Source: Thermoguttaceae bacterium
GTDB lineage: Bacteria; Planctomycetota; Planctomycetia; Pirellulales; Thermoguttaceae
Direction of reading: 5' to 3'
DNA: 64,000 bases
Assembly (NCBI GenBank): GCA_017407125.1
Contig: JAFQXE010000031.1
Location: forward strand, 1-64,000
Part shown: piece after piece, positions 55,006 through 62,167 of the stretch
Position numbering within the stretch: position 1 is the stretch's first letter
How the letters are laid out: each line of letters begins with the position of its first letter
Notes under the pieces: model-generated
Told to the model about the DNA's origin: nothing
The model's database searches: none
Seen by the model: the letters and a program-made list of their open reading frames with translations, nothing else
Made by a program: the position numbers and the translations under genes

Positions 55006-55734
55006 ATGAACGACTGTACACGTAACGGAAAAGCGATCCTTGTCGGCGGCATCGACACCGGCGTCGGCAAGACGGTTGTCTGTGGGCTCATGGCGCGGTA
55101 TTTGCTGGCTCGGGGCGTCAACGCGATTACTGTCAAGATGGTTCAGACGGGCAACGTCGGCTTTTCGGAAGACCTCAACCTTCATCGCGCCATGATGGGC
55201 AAGACGTTCCCGGAAGACGCGCTGGGGCTGACTGCGCCGCAGATTTTCTCCTTTCCCGCCTCGCCGCTGATGGCGTCCCGGCTGGACGGAAAGACTGTTG
55301 ACGTTGACCGAATCGCCCAGTGCGTTACAACGTTACAAAGCCGATACGACGTCGTTCTGATTGAAGCGGCGGGCGGCTTGGCGGTTCCGCTGACGGAGGA
55401 TTTACTGACCGTCGATTTCGCGGCGGCGCAGGGCTGGCGGCTGATTCTCGTGTCGTCCGGAAAGCTGGGCAGCGTCAACCATACGATTTTGTCGCTGGAA
55501 TCGGCGCTGGCTCGCGGGCTGGACGTCTTGGGCGTGGCGTACAATTACTGCCCGGACGCCGACCCGGCAATCGACCGCGATTCCGCGGAGTATATTACTC
55601 AATACATGCAGAAAAAGGGTTTGCCCCCTGCCCTGTCCGTCGTCCCGAAAGTCGATTTATGCCAGCTTCCAAACGGTTTGCCAAACGTCGACTTTTCCGC
55701 GCTGTTTGACAATCCAGGCAAGCTCAGAGATTGA
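55006..55734 (+). CDS. bioD: Dethiobiotin synthetase
   Basis: Product of 242 residues. ATP-dependent carboxylation of 7,8-diaminopelargonate to dethiobiotin. The P-loop GIDTGVGKT lies at residues 15-23, followed by VKMVQTGN in place of the usual KPVxxG substrate loop. EAAGGLAVPLT is the family motif for closing the active site. It sits between bioB and bioA, 148 bp after bioB, with a palindromic repeat in the gap. The start has no Shine-Dalgarno sequence. Confidence 0.92.
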   Translation: MNDCTRNGKAILVGGIDTGVGKTVVCGLMARYLLARGVNAITVKMVQTGNVGFSEDLNLHRAMMGKTFPEDALGLTAPQIFSFPASPLMASRLDGKTVDVDRIAQCVTTLQSRYDVVLIEAAGGLAVPLTEDLLTVDFAAAQGWRLILVSSGKLGSVNHTILSLESALARGLDVLGVAYNYCPDADPAIDRDSAEYITQYMQKKGLPPALSVVPKVDLCQLPNGLPNVDFSALFDNPGKLRD

Positions 55735-55754
55735 CTGTATGAAAGAAAGAATTA

Positions 55755-56000
55755 GAACGCAGAGTACGCAGACTCCTCGCAGAGAGCGCAGAAGCAAGCG
55801 ACCATGTGTCATTTACGCCTGATTCTCAGGCTATGACACGATGTCCGCTTGCGATTTTTAAAAGAATGTTAGTTAATACTTGGATTATAAAATTATAAAT
55901 AAATCGGACGGGAATTGTGGCGTAGCTAACGTAGTTAGCGTCGTCGCCACATTCCCAGTCCGTCTGCGTATTCTGCGGATAGTCTGCGATCTCTGCGTTC
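55755..56000. repeat. 246-bp composite palindromic element, copy 2 (inverted)
   Basis: Same outer arms as 21103-21338 (GAACGCAGAGTACGCAGACT and its partner), but the GCAAGCG…TGTCC hairpin now precedes the GGGAATTGTGGCG hairpin, so the whole element is inverted relative to copy 1. It lies between bioD and bioA. Confidence 0.8.
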
Positions 56001-56072
56001 AAAATAAAAAACGCCTGTTATCGCAATCCCCAAACGAGTAATTCAAAAAAACTTTTTCGATTCGTAACAATC

Positions 56073-57329
56073 ATGACAAATAACCACAACGGCGCTGCGG
56101 CGCACATCTGGAAACCGTACGCCTCGGCGAAGAACCCGCCGACTGCGTTTAACGTCGTCAGCAGTTCCGGCATGACAATCGTTCTGGACGACGGAACGGA
56201 GGCGTTGGACGGAATCTCGAGCTGGTGGTGCGCCTCGCACGGGCACGCTCAAAAGACCGTTGTCGAGGCGATTCGTCAGCAGGCTTTGCAAATGCCGCAC
56301 GTCATGTTTGCCGGGCTGTCACATGAACCGGCGGAGGAACTGACGGCGGAGTTGCTGCGCGTTCTCCCGCCGGGGCTGGACAAGATATTCTATGCGGATT
56401 CCGGGTCTGTGGCGGTGGAATGCGCGCTGAAAATGGCGATTCAGTATCAGCAGGCGGTTGGACGGTCAGACAGACAGAAAATCGCGGCTCTCAAAGGCGG
56501 GTATCACGGCGACACGATTGGCGCGATGTCCGTTTCCGATCCTGACGGCATGCACGCGATGTTTCAGGGGCTTCTGCCGCAACAGTATTTCGCGCCGCAG
56601 CCGCAGCGCCAGTTTGGTCAGCCGTGGGTGGAAAGCGATTTCGACCCGATGGCGGCTTTTCTGGACGAGCGCGATTCCGAACTGGCGGCGGTGATTGTCG
56701 AGCCAATATTTCAGGGCGCAAACGCGATGTACTTCTATCATCCGGAATATCTCCGCCGACTTCGAGAGGAATGTAACAGACGCGGAATTCTGCTGATTTT
56801 CGACGAAATCGCAACCGGGTTCGGCAGGACGGGCGAACTCTGGGCGCAAAACTATGCGGGGGTCGCACCGGATATCATGTGCATCGGAAAAGCGCTCACC
56901 GCCGGGACGATTACGCTTGCCGCGGCGGTGGCTTCGTCTGCGGTTGCCGACGCGATTCCTGCGTTCATGCACGGGCCGACGTTTATGGCGAACCCGCTGG
57001 CATGCCGCGCCGCTGCCGCCGCTGTCCGGCTGCTGGACAGCTACGACTGGCGGGGGAACGTCAAACGAATCGAGAGCGAACTGAAGGCGGGCTTGGAACC
57101 GTTTCGGACTCTGCTCAACGTCCGCGACGTCCGCGTTTTAGGCGCCGTCGGCATTCTGGAAGTGTTACAGCTCCCCTCCCCCGACTTCGTCCGAAAAACC
57201 GTCCGGGAAACCTGCGTCTGGCTTCGTCCGTACGGGAAATTCGTCTATACCATGCCGCCGTTTATCGCCTCGACGGACGACATCCAGCGCATCGTCGCCG
57301 CCATGGGCGTTCTGGCAGACGCGCAGTAA
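56073..57329 (+). CDS. bioA: Adenosylmethionine-8-amino-7-oxononanoate aminotransferase
   Basis: Product of 418 residues. PLP-dependent class III aminotransferase that makes 7,8-diaminopelargonate. Landmarks: HIWKPYASAKNPP at the N-terminus, DGISSWWCASHGH, FYADSGSVAVECALKMA, KGGYHGDTIGAMSV, FDEIATGFGRTG (PLP-ring Asp) and CIGKALTAG with the Schiff-base Lys near residue 275. The Trp-Trp pair and HGPTFMANPLA agree with BioA rather than other class III enzymes. bioF is not in the window. No clear Shine-Dalgarno sequence precedes the start. Confidence 0.93.
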   Translation: MTNNHNGAAAHIWKPYASAKNPPTAFNVVSSSGMTIVLDDGTEALDGISSWWCASHGHAQKTVVEAIRQQALQMPHVMFAGLSHEPAEELTAELLRVLPPGLDKIFYADSGSVAVECALKMAIQYQQAVGRSDRQKIAALKGGYHGDTIGAMSVSDPDGMHAMFQGLLPQQYFAPQPQRQFGQPWVESDFDPMAAFLDERDSELAAVIVEPIFQGANAMYFYHPEYLRRLREECNRRGILLIFDEIATGFGRTGELWAQNYAGVAPDIMCIGKALTAGTITLAAAVASSAVADAIPAFMHGPTFMANPLACRAAAAAVRLLDSYDWRGNVKRIESELKAGLEPFRTLLNVRDVRVLGAVGILEVLQLPSPDFVRKTVRETCVWLRPYGKFVYTMPPFIASTDDIQRIVAAMGVLADAQ

Positions 57330-57744
57330 CGGTCAAAATGAAATAGACTGCAATGGAACGTCCGGAAAAATCTCACGCGGAGACGCGAAGAAATGGAAGG
57401 CGGTAATGGAGCGACCATCGGGAGCGGAATTACGCTTAGGCGAGCCACGGGTGTAAACCCGTGGGCGTGAGCGAAGCGAACGTAACGGCGAACAAACTGG
57501 TTGCGTTAGCGCCCGGAAAAAGCTCACGCGGAGGCGCGGAGATGCGGAGGAAGTTCGCGAAGTTTTAAAAAACAAGGCGAGCCCGGTTGCAAGACGCTAG
57601 GAAAAGCTCACGCAAAGTTCGCAAAGTTCGCGAAGTTTTAAAACTATGCGTTCTTTGCGTTCTTTGCGGCTCAACTTAACAAACGCCAAATTATTGGATA
57701 AACATTTTTTCTCGCAACTCGCAACTCGCTACTCGCTACTCCTA
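57330..57744. other. Repeat-filled region before the small-gene array
   Basis: About 415 bp with the elements GGCGGTAATGGAGCGACCAT (57391-57439), GGCGAGCCACGGGTGTAAACC, two CTCACGCGGAGGCGCGGAG runs, a CGCAAAGTTCGCAAAGTTCG element (57597-57675) and tandem CGCAACTCGCTACTCGC (57713-57741). No gene is seen. Confidence 0.65.
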
Positions 57745-57773
57745 TTGACAATTACTTGTAACGGATTTATAAT
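57745..57773 (+). promoter_or_regulatory. Consensus promoter 1 of the Cys-Tyr gene array
   Basis: TTGACA (57745-57750), a 17-nt spacer and TATAAT (57768-57773); an exact sigma70-type consensus preceded by CCTA. The leader to gene 1 is about 48 nt. Confidence 0.9.
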
Positions 57774-57828
57774 TGTTAAAAATGGAGATTTTTGATTCTT
57801 TGGACGTATAACGATTTTTTAACTCAAA

Positions 57829-58371
57829 ATGGATACAGAAGATTCCAACTCAACGCCGCAGAGCGATCGGGATAAACTCAACGATCAGCTCGACGAACTC
57901 CGCGAAAGTCAGCAGGACGACGGATTCGTTTATAAGGCTGATGGAACAAAAGTTTATATTATGTGTTATCAAACAGATATTGATCTTGAATCGGATTCTT
58001 GTATTGGATCTATTGCAGAACGTATTTTTTTTTGTATCTTTTTTGGCATCATTGGTCCGATTATTCTTCTGATCCTTTTTTTACGACATCCGATTCAAGT
58101 TTCTAAGGCATTATACCATAACATCCCTGATGAAGTTGAGGATTATTTTTTAACAAGAAAACTTAAAAATTACAACCATAGTTCACCTTTCCCTTTCATC
58201 GACTGCTTTATTTTTTGGAGCGCTGTTGTCGCGCTGGCGCTTTTATTCTGGGGCTGGAAAACGCTGTTCCCACCTTCTGCCAAGAGAACCGACTCCCCTG
58301 CTCCGACTGCTATTGAATCAGTTACGCCGGCTGATAAACAGACCGATCCTGTGAGTCGCAAATCAGAATAG
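57829..58371 (+). CDS. Cys-Tyr array protein 1 (180 aa, membrane)
   Basis: First of nine consecutive paralogues. The leader MDTEDSNSTPQSDRDK runs into the shared helix KLNDQLDELRESQQ (residues 16-29), then VYIMCYQTDIDLES with the Cys-Tyr motif at about 46-47. Two hydrophobic regions follow (about 65-90 and 123-145), joined by a charged loop, and the tail is Ser/Thr/Pro-rich. In this member and in gene 3 the Cys-Tyr motif comes before the membrane segments, unlike the others. No known family is recognised. The substrate role for the downstream radical SAM protein is inference. Confidence 0.75.
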   Translation: MDTEDSNSTPQSDRDKLNDQLDELRESQQDDGFVYKADGTKVYIMCYQTDIDLESDSCIGSIAERIFFCIFFGIIGPIILLILFLRHPIQVSKALYHNIPDEVEDYFLTRKLKNYNHSSPFPFIDCFIFWSAVVALALLFWGWKTLFPPSAKRTDSPAPTAIESVTPADKQTDPVSRKSE

Positions 58372-58446
58372 CTTCTGAAAGAATGAAGAGCGTTATTTCT
58401 TCTGTCTATTTGGAAACCGACCCTGTCGGATATATTTTCAACCCTA

Positions 58447-58475
58447 TTGACAAAGGCTTTTCACATTTGTATAAT
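58447..58475 (+). promoter_or_regulatory. Consensus promoter 2 of the Cys-Tyr gene array
   Basis: TTGACA (58447-58452), a 17-nt spacer and TATAAT (58470-58475); exact consensus preceded by CCTA, like promoters 1 and 3. A small ATTATTACAAATAAT palindrome follows. The leader to gene 2 is about 48 nt. Confidence 0.9.
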
Positions 58476-58529
58476 TATTACAAATAATAGACAATATATT
58501 ATTGCGTTTTTTAATATACTCCCAATAAA

Positions 58530-58910
58530 ATGGATACAGAAGATTCCAATTCAACGCCGCAGACCGAACGGGATAAACTTAACGATCAGCTGGACGAGCT
58601 GCGCGAAAGTCAGCAGGATCCCACCGATTTCGATGATATCGCAAATGACAAGCCGCATTCCTGGTGGACGTATTTCTGGTGGGGACTGTGCGCCGTTGGC
58701 GGGCTGTTTCTGTTTTGGCGAACGTCCTGCACGCCTCAAGTTACCTGTTACGTCATAAAGACGATTCCAGACCGGGGTAAAATCCCCGTTCAGGAGCCGG
58801 ACGACTCGCCGGAGATTATGTGTTACGACGTTGAGTTCATTGACAACTCCGAACCGGAATCTGCCCCGGAACCAGCGCCTGCGGAATCGGAACCTGAACA
58901 GGAGCAATAG
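58530..58910 (+). CDS. Cys-Tyr array protein 2 (126 aa)
   Basis: The leader MDTEDSNSTPQTERDK and helix QLDELRESQQ are shared with protein 1. One membrane segment (WWTYFWWGLCAVGGLFLFW, about residues 47-65) is followed by RTSCTPQVTCYVIKTIPDRG and later SPEIMCYDVEF, giving two Cys-Tyr motifs about 30 residues apart. The tail is Pro/Glu-rich. The body is almost identical, at the DNA level too, to that of protein 5, although the leaders differ. No known family is recognised. Confidence 0.78.
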   Translation: MDTEDSNSTPQTERDKLNDQLDELRESQQDPTDFDDIANDKPHSWWTYFWWGLCAVGGLFLFWRTSCTPQVTCYVIKTIPDRGKIPVQEPDDSPEIMCYDVEFIDNSEPESAPEPAPAESEPEQEQ

Positions 58911-58925
58911 ACCAGTCACGCCATC

Positions 58926-59372
58926 ATGTCAGAAGAGAATAACAATTCGAATAACGATTTAAGCCGCGACGAAATCGACGAACAGCTGGAAGCGCTTTGT
59001 CAGGATCAGCAGGATGATAAAAATGAGTGTGAAACTATGACTATGTGCTATCAAATAGATTGTATACCTGATTGTGATGCTCCTCGTTCTGAGGCATACC
59101 CTTTCATTAATTTTTTGTTAGCTATTGTTTTTGGATTTGTTTTATTTATTGTCGATCTGTTCTATTTGGGTTGTTTTGTTATAACGCATCCTCTATTTAT
59201 AATTCATCCTGTTAAAACTTGTAGAGACATCAACTTATATTGTACTCTATTTCTTGATATACATGGCGATTCAAAACTGAGCGAATGGCTGCCTGTGCTG
59301 CTGGGATATCTAAGCGCTCTGGGCGGATTGATATTTTTAATATATTGGTTGATTAAAAAGTTCCTGTTTTAA
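58926..59372 (+). CDS. Cys-Tyr array protein 3 (148 aa, membrane)
   Basis: The leader MSEENNNSNNDLSRDE is of the second type. The helix EIDEQLEALCQDQQ is followed by ETMTMCYQIDCIPDCD (Cys-Tyr motif with two more Cys close by). The C-terminal two-thirds has three hydrophobic stretches (PFINFLLAIVFGFVLFIVDL, an adjoining segment, and VLLGYLSALGGLIFLIYWLI). It resembles protein 1 in placing Cys-Tyr before the membrane part. The gap to gene 2 is 15 bp. It lacks a Shine-Dalgarno sequence, like most of the array. Confidence 0.75.
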   Translation: MSEENNNSNNDLSRDEIDEQLEALCQDQQDDKNECETMTMCYQIDCIPDCDAPRSEAYPFINFLLAIVFGFVLFIVDLFYLGCFVITHPLFIIHPVKTCRDINLYCTLFLDIHGDSKLSEWLPVLLGYLSALGGLIFLIYWLIKKFLF

Positions 59373-59389
59373 TAATTGGTTTATATATC

Positions 59390-59953
59390 ATGTCAGAAGA
59401 TAATAACAATTCGAATAACGATTTAAGCCGCGAAGAAATCGATAAGCAACTGGACGAACTCCGTCAGAGTCAGCAGGAGCGGAAACCGCAAAAGAAAACG
59501 CGTCCGCGTTGGAAGCGTCGTTTACTCGGATTCCTGGGAGTAATCAGCGGGCTGTTTCTTTTGGGAACGTCCTGCAGCAAACCGACAGTAACGTGTTATC
59601 GTCACGCAGAGCCGGATGACGAAGAAGAAACGCCTGTAGAGGAAGATGACGACGATTTTGACGACGAGGAATATGGCGAAACGCTGTGTTATCTTTATAT
59701 TGAGGACGATCCTAATGCGAAACCTGAAGAAAACGTCCCAAAACCAGATCCGGATTCCAACCTGTTTGATCCGGAATTAGAGGATCAGTACGATAGAGCG
59801 CTGGGAATAGGTGACGAGCCGGAACCGCAGCCAGCTGTATCGGATTCAGACGCCGCGTTGGAAGAGCTTCAGCAGTACTACGAAAAAGTCAAGCGGGAAT
59901 CGTTCCTTAATAACGCGAATAACACTGAAACTGACAACAAACCGACAGAATAA
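59390..59953 (+). CDS. Cys-Tyr array protein 4 (187 aa)
   Basis: Type-two leader MSEDNNNSNNDLSREE and helix QLDELRQSQQ. A basic stretch RPRWKRR precedes one membrane segment (LLGFLGVISGLFLLG), so the C-terminus should face outward. SCSKPTVTCYRHAEPDDEEE and, after an acidic spacer, YGETLCYLYIEDD give two Cys-Tyr motifs. The C-terminal helix DAALEELQQYYEKVK recurs in protein 9. The membrane segment and first Cys-Tyr block are nearly identical to protein 7. No known family is recognised. Confidence 0.77.
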   Translation: MSEDNNNSNNDLSREEIDKQLDELRQSQQERKPQKKTRPRWKRRLLGFLGVISGLFLLGTSCSKPTVTCYRHAEPDDEEETPVEEDDDDFDDEEYGETLCYLYIEDDPNAKPEENVPKPDPDSNLFDPELEDQYDRALGIGDEPEPQPAVSDSDAALEELQQYYEKVKRESFLNNANNTETDNKPTE

Positions 59954-60016
59954 GTTTTGCCCCATTGCGTTTACTTTGGCATATTTCCCATTTTCCTTTA
60001 ATTGATTTATAGAATC

Positions 60017-60391
60017 ATGGCAGAAAACAATAACAAATCGAATAACGATATAAGTCGTGACGAACTTAACGATCAGCTGGACGAGCTTCGCGAAAGCCAG
60101 AAGGATCCTGCCGATTTTGACGACATTGCAAACGACACGCCTCGTTCCTGGTGGACGTATTTCTGGTGGGGGCTGTGCGCCGTTGGCGGGCTGTTTCTGT
60201 TTTGGAGAACGTCCTGCACGCCTCAAGTAACCTGTTACGTCATAAAGACGATTCCAGACAGGGGTAAAATTCCCGTTCAAGAGCCGGACGACTCGCCGGA
60301 GATTATGTGTTACGACGTTGTTATTGAAGAAACAGACAAATCCGCCCCGGAGCCCTCGCCTGCTGAACCGGAGTCAGAACAGAAACAATAA
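60017..60391 (+). CDS. Cys-Tyr array protein 5 (124 aa)
   Basis: Leader MAENNNKSNNDISRDE with helix QLDELRESQK. The rest repeats protein 2 almost exactly: WWTYFWWGLCAVGGLFLFW, then RTSCTPQVTCYVIKTIPDRG and SPEIMCYDVVIEE, so again two Cys-Tyr motifs. ATG 60017 gives the leader seen in the paralogues and is preferred to a start five codons upstream. The combination of type-two leader with protein-2 body shows module exchange. Confidence 0.77.
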   Translation: MAENNNKSNNDISRDELNDQLDELRESQKDPADFDDIANDTPRSWWTYFWWGLCAVGGLFLFWRTSCTPQVTCYVIKTIPDRGKIPVQEPDDSPEIMCYDVVIEETDKSAPEPSPAEPESEQKQ

Positions 60392-60406
60392 CCCAATTAA
60401 ACAATC

Positions 60407-60727
60407 ATGTCAGAAAAAAAGAACAAATCGAATGACGACTTAAGTCGTGAAGAACTCAACGAAGAACTGGAAAAAGTCAAGGACGAGAATAACAAGAAAC
60501 ATCACATGTTCGAAAACTGGTTGACGCCATTTATGATTACTTGTTATTACATCTGTCCCTCAAATATTCGAGAACTGTTTGAGAAATATAAAGAACGGTT
60601 TGAAAAATCGAAAACATGTCCAAAATGTCATGTTGAATTGCAGCCAGACCCTGAGAAAAAATTCGATTTTCGATGTCCAAAGTGCAAAAAGGGATTTAAC
60701 TATTCCGATCTGACGGATTCGAAATAG
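60407..60727 (+). CDS. Cys-Tyr array protein 6 with zinc ribbon (106 aa)
   Basis: Type-two leader MSEKKNKSNDDLSREE and helix ELNEELEKVKDENN. A short hydrophobic part carries FMITCYYICPSN (Cys-Tyr motif, residues about 45-46). The C-terminal half is a CPKCHVEL…CPKCKKGF zinc ribbon with four Cys, almost identical to that of protein 8. A zinc-binding domain in the same small family is unexpected and suggests nucleic-acid or protein binding. The gap to gene 5 is 15 bp. Confidence 0.77.
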   Translation: MSEKKNKSNDDLSREELNEELEKVKDENNKKHHMFENWLTPFMITCYYICPSNIRELFEKYKERFEKSKTCPKCHVELQPDPEKKFDFRCPKCKKGFNYSDLTDSK

Positions 60728-60791
60728 AATTTACGCTAGATAAAATCGCGGGAAAACAGTAAAAGCTTTTTTGAAAGCATATATAACTGTA

Positions 60792-61118
60792 ATGGATACA
60801 GAAAATTCAAATTCATCGCCGCAGTTTGAACGGGATAAAATCAACGAACAGCTGGACGAACTCCGTCAGAATCAGCAAGAGCGGAAACCGCAAAAGAAAA
60901 CGCGTCCGCGTTGGAAGCGTCGTTTACTGGGATTCTTAGGAGTAATCAGCGGGCTGTTTCTTTTGGGAACGTCCTGCAGCAAACCGACAGTAACGTGTTA
61001 TCGTCACGCAGACCCGGAGGACGAAGAAGAAGCGACTGAAAACGCTCCTAACTCCGATTTGGAATTGGAAACTTCGCCCGATAATTCTGACAACAGCGAT
61101 AGCGCAAACGCTGATTAG
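60792..61118 (+). CDS. Cys-Tyr array protein 7 (108 aa)
   Basis: Type-one leader MDTENSNSSPQFERDK and helix QLDELRQNQQ. RPRWKRRLLGFLGVISGLFL and SCSKPTVTCYRHADPEDEEE duplicate protein 4, with one Cys-Tyr motif and a short acidic, Ser/Asn-rich tail. ATG 60792 is chosen to fit the paralogues (an ATG seven codons upstream is rejected). Same body, different leader and different tail relative to protein 4. Confidence 0.76.
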   Translation: MDTENSNSSPQFERDKINEQLDELRQNQQERKPQKKTRPRWKRRLLGFLGVISGLFLLGTSCSKPTVTCYRHADPEDEEEATENAPNSDLELETSPDNSDNSDSANAD

Positions 61119-61130
61119 TTTTTCCACCTA

Positions 61131-61159
61131 TTGACATTCTAAAAATATGGGAGTATAAT
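61131..61159 (+). promoter_or_regulatory. Consensus promoter 3 of the Cys-Tyr gene array
   Basis: TTGACA (61131-61136), a 17-nt spacer and TATAAT (61154-61159), again preceded by CCTA. The predicted leader to gene 8 is about 112 nt, longer than for promoters 1 and 2. Confidence 0.9.
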
Positions 61160-61277
61160 AATCATAGTTTGAACTTGGCGGCACACAGAAGACTGGACGC
61201 TATTGGAGTAATTTGTGATGACGTTTAAGTTCTCTTGACAATGTAACCCTTTTGTTAACCCCAACTGAATTTTTACC

Positions 61278-61565
61278 ATGGCAGATAAAAAAGACGATTC
61301 CAATCGTGAAAAAATCAACGAAGAGTTGGAAAAAGTCAAGGAAGAAAATAGCAAGAAGCCTGGCTTTTTAGAAAGATTCTATTGGAAACTCTATTGGATG
61401 TTTTTAATGCCTCCATTTGTTACTTGTTATATACTCATACTCCCGCCATTTCAATGTCCAAATTGTCACGTCGAATTGGAACCTGACCCTGAGAAAAAAT
61501 TCGATTTTCGATGTCCAAAGTGCAAAAAAGGGTTTAACCATTCCGATCTGACGGATTCGGAATAG
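61278..61565 (+). CDS. Cys-Tyr array protein 8 with zinc ribbon (95 aa)
   Basis: Leader MADKKDDSNREK with helix INEELEKVKEENSK. A hydrophobic stretch (YWKLYWMFLMPPFVTCYIL) contains the Cys-Tyr motif, directly followed by the zinc ribbon CPNCHVEL…CPKCKKGF. The C-terminal 35 residues are nearly identical to protein 6. The ninth gene follows after 67 bp. No known family is recognised beyond the zinc ribbon. Confidence 0.77.
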   Translation: MADKKDDSNREKINEELEKVKEENSKKPGFLERFYWKLYWMFLMPPFVTCYILILPPFQCPNCHVELEPDPEKKFDFRCPKCKKGFNHSDLTDSE

Positions 61566-61632
61566 AATTCACGCTTGATATAATTAGGGGGATAAATAAC
61601 AAAAGCATATCGCACAGATTTATATAATCAAA

Positions 61633-62145
61633 ATGGATTCCGAAAATTCAAACTCAACAACGCAGCTCGAACGAGATGAACTCAATGAACAGCTGGACGA
61701 ACTTCGTCTAAGTCAGCAGAAGTCTGTTCACAAGGAGCAAAGCGACAAAACGTCAGGCGAAAAAAAGCGTTCGCGCTGGGGTTGCTTGATAGGAACTCTG
61801 GCGGCTTTTGGCGGAATTTTTCTTTTTTGGAAAGCGGCGTGCAGACCTCAGGTTATATCGTGCTATTCCCCTATCCCGGATCGTGGCAGTAATGAAGAAG
61901 ACATTAGGCCAACGTGTTATGAAATCGCTATTCCATTCGATGACGATATTCCCGATACGGAATCTTCTCCTACGGAATTGAATCCAAATCCTGAACCGCA
62001 GTCATCGATTGAAGAAGCAGACGCCGCTCTGGAAGAAGTCCAGCAGTACTACGAAAAAGTCAAACAGGAATCGCCGGTCAATAAAGTTGATAACGCTGAT
62101 AACGCAGAAAACAACGATGGTTCCGATACCCCAAAAGAAGAATAA
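61633..62145 (+). CDS. Cys-Tyr array protein 9 (170 aa)
   Basis: Type-one leader MDSENSNSTTQLERDE and helix QLDELRLSQQ. A basic KKRSRWG precedes one membrane segment (CLIGTLAAFGGIFLFWKAAC). Two Cys-Tyr motifs follow: PQVISCYSPIPDRG and IRPTCYEIAI. The PIPDRG stretch echoes TIPDRG of proteins 2 and 5, and the C-terminal ADAALEEVQQYYEKVK echoes protein 4, so this member combines modules of several others. It ends 22 bp before the radical SAM gene. Confidence 0.77.
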   Translation: MDSENSNSTTQLERDELNEQLDELRLSQQKSVHKEQSDKTSGEKKRSRWGCLIGTLAAFGGIFLFWKAACRPQVISCYSPIPDRGSNEEDIRPTCYEIAIPFDDDIPDTESSPTELNPNPEPQSSIEEADAALEEVQQYYEKVKQESPVNKVDNADNAENNDGSDTPKEE

Positions 62146-62167
62146 CATATTATAAAACCCCTTTGAG

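Noticed and set aside
57330..57741. CRISPR array
   Set aside because: Repeats are short, degenerate and of several types, with no regular unique spacers and no cas genes in the window.
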